Assembly (NCBI GenBank): GCA_000621425.1
Contig: JHYJ01000008.1
Coordinates: 124,001-188,000, forward strand
Direction: 5' to 3'
From: Lachnospiraceae bacterium AB2028
Lineage (GTDB): Bacteria; Bacillota; Clostridia; Lachnospirales; Lachnospiraceae
Length of the DNA: 64,000 nt
In this document: positions 35,103 to 41,782 of the stretch, piece after piece
How positions within the stretch are numbered: the first letter of the stretch is position 1
How the letters are laid out: each line of letters begins with the position of its first letter
Program-made: the position numbers and the translations under genes
Notes under the pieces: generated by a model
What the model was told of the DNA's origin: nothing
The model's database searches: none
The model's input: only the letters and a program-made list of their open reading frames with translations

Positions 35103-36950
35103 TTAGTTGCCGCTAAGGAAAGCCGCCGACATACCTCTGTATCCCTTAGACGGATTACCCTTGTCATACTTCCATACGCCCTGGAAGGAAGCTGCCTGCC
35201 AGCCGTTACCATGGAAAACCTGTCTGGACTGAGCCCTAGGGGTCTTTACTGCATTATTGTTGCCATGGTCAAGCGGCGCCTGTATTGATGACACAGCCTT
35301 TCCGCCCTTCTTGCCATAATCCACCTTTCTGGTGAGAGCTCGCTTATTCTCCGGCGGAATCTTGCCTGACTTATATTCCCACTTTTCCTTAAGCTTAGGA
35401 TCATTAGTCTTGGCAGTATAATCAAACATGCCTGTAGACATGGCACGTTCATTCTTTGTGCCATTCTTAGAATCCCACTTAGCTGCATTTTCTGCTGCTG
35501 ACCATCCTCCGCCATGGTATACCTCGCGGCTAAGGGCGCGGACATTTTTCTGTGGACTAACGCCTGACTGGTATTTCCACTTCTCCGCAAGCTTAACATC
35601 TTTAGTCTTGGCAGTATAATCAAACATGCCTGTAGACATGGCACGCTTATTCTGTGTACCATTCTTTGAATCCCACTTGGCTGCATTCTCAGCCTGCTGC
35701 CAGCCTGCTCCGTGATAAATCTCACGGGAAAGGGCACGGACATTCTTCTGGGGACTTACACCGGACTGGTATTCCCACTTAGCCTTAAGCTTAGGATCAG
35801 TCTCAACAGCAGTATAATCGAATATACCTGTAGACATGGCGCGCTCATTCTTTGTGCCGTTCTTAGGATCCCACTTGGCTGCATTTTCAGATTTCTGCCA
35901 TCCGCCACCGTGATGTATCTCACGAGAAAGGGCACGGACATTCTTCTGGGGACTTACACCTGACTGGTATTTCCACTTCTCCGCAAGCTTAACATCTTTA
36001 GTCTTGGCAGTATAATCAAACATGCCTGTAGACATGGCACGCTTATTCTTTTTGCCGTCCTTTGAATCCCATTTGGCCGTAAGTTTAGCATCTGCTACAA
36101 CAGCCTTATAATCCGTATATATCTCCTTAGTATTCATGGCACGCTTGTTCTTCGTGCCATCGCTCTTAGCATCCCACTTTATCTGAAGCTTAGGATCTTT
36201 TTTAACAGCCTTATAATCCTTATAATAACCTGTATTCATGGCACGCGCGTTCTTTGTGCCGTTCTTAGGATCCCACTTTATCTGAAGCTTAGGATCTTTT
36301 TTATTCTTGGCAGTATAATTCAGTACAGCAGCAGACATGGCCCGGACATTTTCAGTACCGTCATCCGGCTCCCACTTGGCCGCAAGATCTTTCGCATCCC
36401 ACTTATCAGCATGGTACACGCTCCTTGTATTAGCCCATTTAGTCTTATTTCCGTCAGTCTTGAAGTCCCAGGGCTCTTTTCCGCCGCTGTCATTCAAGCC
36501 GTCAGGAATGTTTATGGGAGTCAGGGTCGTGTAGCCGATAGTAATGGTCTCCGTAAAGAGGCCGGCCTTTTCTGCAGAAAGCTCGCCGTACTCCTTTTCC
36601 ATTACCACACAGCCGGAAAATGAAAACATGGAGGCTAATGACCCCCTGTCATTCCATATGAAAAGAAGTACCGGCAGTACCAGTTCCGCACCGTTGGGAA
36701 GCGGATCTATATAGTCGGTACCCGCATATCTTTCAACCACAAGCTTAAAAGGCTGGCTGATGGGCTTTCTCCTTATATGGACATAGTCATTGAGTCCGCC
36801 TTCCTGGATAAATTCATATTCATTCGGTTTTGTAAAAGCCCTTATGCTTCTGCAGGGAACGTCAAAAATACCCCAGACCCTTAACATGAATCTGAAATTT
36901 ATCGTAGGATGTAAACCCTTATTGCTGACTAATATATTATCAGAAGCCAT
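35103..36950 (-). CDS. Second tube-type CIS protein with a 66-residue-repeat tail
   Basis: A 615-residue protein. Residues 15-150 look like a tail-tube (gp19/Afp5) domain: TINFRFMLRVWGIFDVP, YVHIRRKPISQPFKLVVERY, then MFSFSGCVVMEKEYGEL and FTETITIGYTTLTP, as in the tube of this cluster. From 171 to the end it is made of imperfect repeats marked by RA(M/L)(S/N/T) at about 13 places. In residues 293-523 two alternating modules of 33 residues (one with AKWDSKNGTKNERAMSTG and FDYTAKT, one with KYQSGVSPQKNVRALSRE and HGGGW) repeat with a 66-residue period. The tail is basic and Trp-rich. The function of the tail is not known. Confidence 0.65.
   Translation of the reverse strand: MASDNILVSNKGLHPTINFRFMLRVWGIFDVPCRSIRAFTKPNEYEFIQEGGLNDYVHIRRKPISQPFKLVVERYAGTDYIDPLPNGAELVLPVLLFIWNDRGSLASMFSFSGCVVMEKEYGELSAEKAGLFTETITIGYTTLTPINIPDGLNDSGGKEPWDFKTDGNKTKWANTRSVYHADKWDAKDLAAKWEPDDGTENVRAMSAAVLNYTAKNKKDPKLQIKWDPKNGTKNARAMNTGYYKDYKAVKKDPKLQIKWDAKSDGTKNKRAMNTKEIYTDYKAVVADAKLTAKWDSKDGKKNKRAMSTGMFDYTAKTKDVKLAEKWKYQSGVSPQKNVRALSREIHHGGGWQKSENAAKWDPKNGTKNERAMSTGIFDYTAVETDPKLKAKWEYQSGVSPQKNVRALSREIYHGAGWQQAENAAKWDSKNGTQNKRAMSTGMFDYTAKTKDVKLAEKWKYQSGVSPQKNVRALSREVYHGGGWSAAENAAKWDSKNGTKNERAMSTGMFDYTAKTNDPKLKEKWEYKSGKIPPENKRALTRKVDYGKKGGKAVSSIQAPLDHGNNNAVKTPRAQSRQVFHGNGWQAASFQGVWKYDKGNPSKGYRGMSAAFLSGN
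35382..36074 (-). repeat. 198-bp in-frame tandem repeats in the tube-like gene
   Basis: Corresponds to residues 293-523 of the protein. Units repeat with a 198-base period; blocks 396 bases apart (for example starting near 35571 and 35967) are nearly identical over more than 80 bases. This level of identity suggests recent duplication or gene conversion, so copy number may vary between strains. Confidence 0.8.
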
Positions 36951-36971
36951 GCGGTCCTCCTTCTTTATCTG

Positions 36972-37181
36972 TTATATGCGTCTGTCAGGCTTCATATCTA
37001 GTATGCTCTTTTCCTTCTTCTTTTTAGAGGGATTAAGGCTCTTATTGATCTCCGAAATCTCCGAGCACCATCTGCGCCTGCTCACATGATCCAGGGACAG
37101 GACCTCATCTTCACTCCAGTGGAAGTAGTAGGAGATAAAGGACATTTCCCTGTACAGCTCATCCTTCGGATAAAGCCTCAA
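36972..37181 (-). CDS. DUF6760-like small CIS protein
   Basis: A 69-residue protein whose pattern (YPKDELYREMSFISYYFHWS, then EDEVLSLDHVSRRRWCSEI) matches the DUF6760 proteins that accompany eCIS tail genes: a small helical protein with a conserved His-Trp pair and an ERRRW-like motif. It ends in a lysine-rich tail. The frame starts with a TTG that overlaps the TGA of the preceding gene (TTGA). The GGGGAGGG directly before it has no spacing, so it is translated either by re-initiation or by a -1 frameshift that extends the preceding protein. Confidence 0.7.
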   Translation of the reverse strand: MRLYPKDELYREMSFISYYFHWSEDEVLSLDHVSRRRWCSEISEINKSLNPSKKKKEKSILDMKPDRRI

Positions 37182-37540
37182 CCCTCCCCGGTAAAATTTA
37201 GCGGCACCTCAAATGTCTTGCCGCAGTCGGGGCATACTGCCGTCATTACCGGAGGCTCAATATCGTTTATCCTCTGATACATATCCTGAAGGAAAGCAAG
37301 ATCCGCTGTAAAAAGCTTTTCTATGACGGTAGCATTTACCATCTCTAAGCCTTCCAGCTCTGTAACCACGCGGCTTAAGATAACTATCGTGAGATAAGAG
37401 GGGTTGGATAAAACCCTGGGATCCCTTGTGGCAGATATCTCATCGCCTGCGGTTGCAAGACGCATCTTGCCGCGCCTGTGGAGCTCACCTGCTCCGTCCA
37501 TGTAACCCTTCGGAAGTTCGAACTCGTAAACTGTTTCCAT
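37178..37540 (-). CDS. CIS tail assembly protein
   Basis: A 120-residue helical protein of the phage tail-assembly type found next to the DUF6760 gene in eCIS loci (starts METVYEFELPKGY, then GKMRLATAGDEI). Its C-terminal part ends in a CPDCGKTFEVPL segment that resembles half of a zinc ribbon, with only one CxxC. Tail-assembly chaperones of phages often are made as a short form and a frameshifted long form; the overlap with the next frame fits that. It follows the tube gene after a 104-base spacer with a strong hairpin. Confidence 0.75.
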   Translation of the reverse strand: METVYEFELPKGYMDGAGELHRRGKMRLATAGDEISATRDPRVLSNPSYLTIVILSRVVTELEGLEMVNATVIEKLFTADLAFLQDMYQRINDIEPPVMTAVCPDCGKTFEVPLNFTGEG

Positions 37541-37590
37541 TTCAATTTCTCCATTCTTTTTTAGTGATCACTTTTTTCGTTTCCTCACAC

Positions 37591-37620
37591 CGTAGCACAA
37601 GGGTATTCCCTTGTGCTACG
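37591..37620 (-). other. Perfect 13-bp hairpin between tube and assembly genes
   Basis: CGTAGCACAAGGG pairs fully with CCCTTGTGCTACG around the loop TATT. On the minus strand (direction of transcription) no T run follows, so it is not a standard terminator. It may stabilise or mark the upstream sheath/tube mRNA. Confidence 0.8.
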
Positions 37621-37644
37621 TCCGTCAGAAAACGGATTTCTTGA

Positions 37645-38157
37645 TTAGTTAGGAATTACAAGTTCCTCGTATGCGATCTCGATAGACTCGATAGCAACAT
37701 CGGAATTCTTTGCATCCATATCAGGTGCATTGTACTTAGCAACCCATGCATTGGTAAGTATCCATACCTGTGTACCGCCGGTAAGTGCTTCAAGTGCAGC
37801 CTGGGGAGTACCCTGGTTTACATCGATAAGCTCGATGGAAACGTTGTGACGGGGAATCTCACCTCTGATTTCGGATACACACTCCTGTACCCATGTCTTA
37901 AATGCTGTACCCTGTACATAACCAAGCTTAAGTGTTACATTACCATGCTTTACGAGACCGGGAAGCTTAACAGGTGCCATGCTTCCTGCATTACCCTGTC
38001 TGAACTCGATCACGTCTACTGATGACTCAATGCCTGTTACTTCACTGAATGCAGCTGTTCCGTCTATACCGTCAACCTGAACGAAGAAGTTCATTTTTGT
38101 CAACGGATAAGCTGAACCCCTGCCATTTGTATAAGCATCCTGAGCTGTACCTGCCAT
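37645..38157 (-). CDS. CIS tube protein (Afp1-like)
   Basis: A 170-residue tail tube protein (gp19/Hcp-like fold) that stacks as hexamers inside the sheath. The conserved pattern is present: YPLTKMNFFVQVDGIDGTAA, FSEVTGIESSVDVIEFRQGN and VKLPGLVKHGNVTLKLGYVQG, then FKTWV and the final DVAIESIEIAYEELVI. Length is normal. It lies 91 bases after the sheath gene. The strong ribosome binding site (AAAGGAG) agrees with high expression. This is the main tube gene; the second tube-like gene at 35103 is larger and different. Confidence 0.94.
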   Translation of the reverse strand: MAGTAQDAYTNGRGSAYPLTKMNFFVQVDGIDGTAAFSEVTGIESSVDVIEFRQGNAGSMAPVKLPGLVKHGNVTLKLGYVQGTAFKTWVQECVSEIRGEIPRHNVSIELIDVNQGTPQAALEALTGGTQVWILTNAWVAKYNAPDMDAKNSDVAIESIEIAYEELVIPN

Positions 38158-38193
38158 AATTTAATCTCCTTTCAAATCTTCCTCGTAACTGCC

Positions 38194-38210
38194 CGGCCCG
38201 TTACGGGCCG
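38194..38210 (-). other. GC-rich hairpin between sheath and tube genes
   Basis: CGGCCCG and CGGGCCG form a perfect 7-bp stem around TTA in the 91-base spacer. There is no T run on the minus strand. With the hairpin at 37591 it means that both junctions around the tube gene carry a stem. Confidence 0.6.
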
Positions 38211-38248
38211 AACCATTACTTATTCTTTAACTTTAGTCAATACTCTCG

Positions 38249-39952
38249 TCAGCCTTCTTCTCCGCCACCACCGGCTTCAGCTGTATGCTGAGTTACACGG
38301 AAGATAACGAATTCGGCAGGCCTCGAAGGAGCGATACCGATGTTGCAGATAAGTCTGCCGTTCATGATGTCGTCCCTTGTCATTGTCGAGGTACCGATCT
38401 CTACGAAATAGCTCTCTGATGCAGTGCTTCCTGCTAACATGCCGTTTCTCCACAGACCATCCAGGAAGGAAGAAACAGTAAGTGCAACCCTCTGCCACAG
38501 CATCTGATCGTTGGGCTCGAATACAACCCAGTTGGTATTTGCCTTGATGCTCTCTTCCACGAAGATAAACAGACGGCGAACGTTGACATACTTGAATGCG
38601 GAATTGGAGCTTGCAGTCCTTGCACCCCATACTCTGATGCCCTGTCCGGGGAATGCACGTATAAGGTTGATTCCTTCAGGATTGAGGATATCCTGCTCAT
38701 CCTTGTTGTAGTTGGTCTTAAGACCGGTACAGAAGATAGTCTCGTTAGCAGGTGCCTTGTGTACGCCACGAGCGATATCGGTTCTGGAGTATACACCCAT
38801 GATTGCTCCCGAAGGAGGAATGAAACCGGCATTGCCTGTTGAGCGGTCAAGTACCTGGATCCAAGGATGATACATAGCTGCATAAGTAGAATCAATAAGT
38901 CCGCGATAACGGATGAGATCCTCTGTCTTATACATATCACCAGGCATATCGATAACTGCGAATCTGTTCTTTAAGTTCTCGCAGTGTGCAACAAGTGCAA
39001 CTACTACTTCAGGATCTGTAACACCGGGTACAGCGATCATTGAGATTGTGCTGTTCTCGATGAATGCCTGAAGACCGGTTCTGTTGCCGGGACCACCGTC
39101 CTCACCGATGAATGTTCCAGCCTTAACCTTAGCGATGGAACCATCAGAACCGCCTGCAAGAAGGAAAGCTCCGCTTGTAAGGCCCTTGCCGAGGATAGAC
39201 TCTACAGGGCTTAATGCCTTGTCAGTATCCTTAACTTCAAGCTTTACGATAGCGCTGTGCTTCATGCGGTTTGCGATGAATGCAGGTGACTGGTTGTTCA
39301 GTGTCATATCTGTGTATGTCTCTGAATCATCACCAGCTGTTACCATAAGGTCGAAGGTTACAAGATATACGAAGTTCTTAGGAACTGTGCCGTTATCAAC
39401 AGCGCTGTCCGGCATCTTGTCATCGAATACAACTACGTCATCAAGGATAGCCTTGATCTTGTGGAAAGTTCCGTTGTACTCTACAACGTCACCCTCTCTG
39501 AAGCCTTCGGTCTTCTTAGCCTTGTAGCCAACCTGAGTCTTCTCAATGAGCTGCATCTTTACCTTCTTAACGGTTGTTAAAGCTACCTGGATCTTGTCGC
39601 CCCACTTACCAGGGTTTGCAGCGATGAACTTTACAACGCCCTTGTCTGCGCTTGCAGGAAGAGCATCCTGTGGAGCTACACGCATTACGTAGCATCTTGT
39701 TCCTCCGTTGTTAAAGAACTGCTCAACGCTGTTAGCGAGATATCTGTACTCGCCATATTTGAATTCACTTAAGAAACCGCCAAACTGCTGACGGAAGCTC
39801 TTGAAGCTTGTCACAAGCTGAGGAATTCCTGAAACAGGACCTTTTTCAGCCATGCCGACGAAACCGGCTGTGCTTGTTCCTACACCCTCGATACTTCTGG
39901 GTGAATTATCATATTCCTCAACATAGACTCCAGGTGAAAAATATTCTGCCAT
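38249..39952 (-). CDS. CIS contractile sheath protein (Afp2-4-like)
   Basis: A 567-residue sheath protein, the only one in the cluster. The N-terminus has the sheath pattern FSPGVYVEEYDNSPRSIEGVG, TAGFVGMAEKGPV and VEQFFNNGGTRCYVMRV. A variable middle region (about 130-270) corresponds to the outward domain. The C-terminal handshake part contains NVRRLFIFVEESIKANTNWV, then FEPNDQMLWQRV and GRLICNIGIAPSRPAEFV. Contraction of this sheath drives the tube. It is directly followed by the tube gene and preceded by the DUF4280 gene (24 bases). CIS clusters of the Afp type often have three or more sheath genes; here one. Confidence 0.96.
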   Translation of the reverse strand: MAEYFSPGVYVEEYDNSPRSIEGVGTSTAGFVGMAEKGPVSGIPQLVTSFKSFRQQFGGFLSEFKYGEYRYLANSVEQFFNNGGTRCYVMRVAPQDALPASADKGVVKFIAANPGKWGDKIQVALTTVKKVKMQLIEKTQVGYKAKKTEGFREGDVVEYNGTFHKIKAILDDVVVFDDKMPDSAVDNGTVPKNFVYLVTFDLMVTAGDDSETYTDMTLNNQSPAFIANRMKHSAIVKLEVKDTDKALSPVESILGKGLTSGAFLLAGGSDGSIAKVKAGTFIGEDGGPGNRTGLQAFIENSTISMIAVPGVTDPEVVVALVAHCENLKNRFAVIDMPGDMYKTEDLIRYRGLIDSTYAAMYHPWIQVLDRSTGNAGFIPPSGAIMGVYSRTDIARGVHKAPANETIFCTGLKTNYNKDEQDILNPEGINLIRAFPGQGIRVWGARTASSNSAFKYVNVRRLFIFVEESIKANTNWVVFEPNDQMLWQRVALTVSSFLDGLWRNGMLAGSTASESYFVEIGTSTMTRDDIMNGRLICNIGIAPSRPAEFVIFRVTQHTAEAGGGGEEG

Positions 39953-39976
39953 AATTCTTACCTTATCCTTTCATTG

Positions 39977-40348
39977 TTATTGATTTTGTGTCTTAACTTG
40001 TCCGGCACTGTCAATTGTGATAGTCCCGCCGTATGCGCACATTGTTGTGCATGTGTCTGTAAGTATCGGATAGTTTCCTGCCATGTCCTTCGGATTTGCT
40101 CCCATCCAGGGTGTTCCTGTCATCGGAGTGCAGGGTTGGGGTGCTCCCAGCGCTGCTGCTACCGCCGGATTAGCCGGATTAGTACACATTCCGAATGGTC
40201 CAATGTTGGCAAAAGGCTGATTGTCACATATTGTTGCCACCGGCTTTCCCTCGATACTCAGTTTCATCTGTGATGTAACCTTTAGTGGGGCTGTCGTGGC
40301 ACTGAATGCACATCTGCACATCGCTCCGTTTGTTACAACATTCGGCAT
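39977..40348 (-). CDS. DUF4280 (PAAR-like) spike tip protein
   Basis: A 123-residue DUF4280 protein, the PAAR-like family in which a small, Cys-containing cone sits on the VgrG spike. The pattern is NGAMCRCAFSATTAPLKVT, then a KPVATICDNQPFANIGPFGMC region, TPMTGTPWMGA, and finally DTCTTMCAYGGTITIDSAGQ. Several Cys (MCRC, ICDN, MCTN, TCTTMC) are placed to bind a metal. A near-consensus ribosome site (AAAGGAGG) precedes it. Position beside the sheath gene is unlike the Afp10 layout, but the role is likely the same. Confidence 0.9.
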   Translation of the reverse strand: MPNVVTNGAMCRCAFSATTAPLKVTSQMKLSIEGKPVATICDNQPFANIGPFGMCTNPANPAVAAALGAPQPCTPMTGTPWMGANPKDMAGNYPILTDTCTTMCAYGGTITIDSAGQVKTQNQ

Positions 40349-40364
40349 TTAATCCTCCTTTCCG

Positions 40365-41135
40365 TTACTCGCTTTCTTCTGCACCATCCTGTACGTTCAC
40401 AGGTTTTCCATCATCCCCGAAGACAATCATTTCAAATTCTTCATGATCATCATATCGTTTGCAGATGATGTATCTGTCATTCGGCCTTCCTGCCCTTACA
40501 CGTATGATATAATGTCCGTTCTTAACCTGACCAAATATGATCCTGGCTATCGGTACATTTTTCTCCAGTTCTTCGGGCGGCGGTGCGTCGTATAGACGAA
40601 CCTTTTGTGTTGACAGTACCTCTTTGATCCTGACTTTTACATAGCCCTTTCTGTCCGGTTTCAGGATTGCGTAGTACTGGTTGTCGAATGTCAGACTGGT
40701 TCTTGCCTGACTGAAAAAATCCATTGAGTTGTCACGCTTGGTAAAGGACGCGAAGCTTATGTTAGTAGTATCAATGTTGATTGCTTCGATGGCCTTGATC
40801 ATAGGATCGTTGCCTGAGTAATCCATTACCGGTATTCCGCTCTTTTTGCTCTCTGAAGGCATCAGGAACAATAGACATTGCGGTACTCTTTCATCGAGCT
40901 CGGCATACTTTATAGGCACATCGCAGGACTCATATCCCCTTACCTCCACTCGCATGAGAAAGTCTTCTCTGTCCGTGTTGATAAAAATGTAGTTCCCGCC
41001 GCCTCTCGAAGCAGGCCTGGTCAGCTCTCCGTTGCGATAGATCCTCACATCAAGTGTGTTAACCGGTTGCCCGGTAGTCGTGTCAAGAAGTGACACCAAC
41101 AGATCCAGTCTCGCTCTGATTACAGAAATGCTCAC
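40365..41135 (-). CDS. CIS-associated protein with Ig/carboxypeptidase-regulatory-like fold
   Basis: A 256-residue protein that I cannot name. The N-terminal 90 residues resemble a carboxypeptidase-regulatory/Ig-like beta sandwich (DLLVSLLDTTTGQPVNTLDV, then NYIFINTDREDFLMRVEVRGY). The rest is a beta-rich domain with YAILKPDRKGYVKVRIK and GQVKNGHYIIRVRAGRPNDRY. It has no signal peptide or membrane helix. Position between the DUF4255 cap and DUF4280 tip genes suggests a structural part or a surface decoration or cargo. The function is unknown. Confidence 0.6.
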   Translation of the reverse strand: MSISVIRARLDLLVSLLDTTTGQPVNTLDVRIYRNGELTRPASRGGGNYIFINTDREDFLMRVEVRGYESCDVPIKYAELDERVPQCLLFLMPSESKKSGIPVMDYSGNDPMIKAIEAINIDTTNISFASFTKRDNSMDFFSQARTSLTFDNQYYAILKPDRKGYVKVRIKEVLSTQKVRLYDAPPPEELEKNVPIARIIFGQVKNGHYIIRVRAGRPNDRYIICKRYDDHEEFEMIVFGDDGKPVNVQDGAEESE

Positions 41136-41185
41136 ATTCCTCCTTTCTTCCCTTCAACCCTGCCACTTTACGCCTTTGGCAGAAG

Positions 41186-41779
41186 TCAGGATTCATTTTG
41201 ATCACCGGTCACGCCCAGATTGAATTCGCTATCAACAACCCGAGGCGTATTGATAACGATCTCACTCGACAGGTAAACAGGTGCCGCCTTATAGAACAGG
41301 CTTATCTGATAGGGCTTATTGATAGCCTGCCACACCCTTACCTTCTCCTCCAGACTTATCTTCGCTTGAGACAGTACTATCGGAGGTTCCTGCGTATCCA
41401 GCCAGCCCTGGAGCTCGTTGGGGTACACAGAGTTGTTGTCGTTGACGATCTGTGCAGCTCGTCCGATGATTTTTTGTATATCAGGGTCTTTCAGGCCCAT
41501 CTGGCCTCCCCCGTTTATAAAGACCATATAGAATAAATCATACGGTCTTGGCGGCTTTTGAAGCTGGATCCTTCCCTTCTGGATCCTCTTTGGCTGTGCC
41601 ACTTCCATGTCCTCTCTTATGTCATACAGGTAAAGTCCTACTATGTAGTCAACATCCTGTGATGCCGGAGAAGATATCTCTATATTGTTTGGTGAAGGAA
41701 TAGGCTCCGGGCACATTTTTTCACGAAGCATCCTCACGATATATGAGCTAACGTCCGAGATTATAGGATAATCAGCCAT
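41186..41779 (-). CDS. DUF4255 family CIS cap protein (Afp16-like)
   Basis: A 197-residue protein of the DUF4255 family. Afp16/Pvc16-type members cap the tube's far end and set its length. The pattern is ISDVSSYIVRMLREKM, EISSPASQDVDYIVGLYLYDI, KPPRPYDLFYMVFINGG and the late LSQAKISLEEKVRVWQAIN with PYQISLFYKAAPVYL. Length is near normal for the family. The gene follows the 878-residue coiled-coil protein by 3 bases. Confidence 0.9.
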   Translation of the reverse strand: MADYPIISDVSSYIVRMLREKMCPEPIPSPNNIEISSPASQDVDYIVGLYLYDIREDMEVAQPKRIQKGRIQLQKPPRPYDLFYMVFINGGGQMGLKDPDIQKIIGRAAQIVNDNNSVYPNELQGWLDTQEPPIVLSQAKISLEEKVRVWQAINKPYQISLFYKAAPVYLSSEIVINTPRVVDSEFNLGVTGDQNES

Positions 41780-41782
41780 CTG

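Noticed and set aside
35382-36074. CRISPR or other non-coding array
   Set aside because: The repeat period is 198 bases, the repeats are in frame, and there are no unique spacers.
37591-37620. Rho-independent terminator after the tube gene
   Set aside because: The stem is perfect, but no T run follows on the transcribed (minus) strand and the downstream genes are needed for the same particle.
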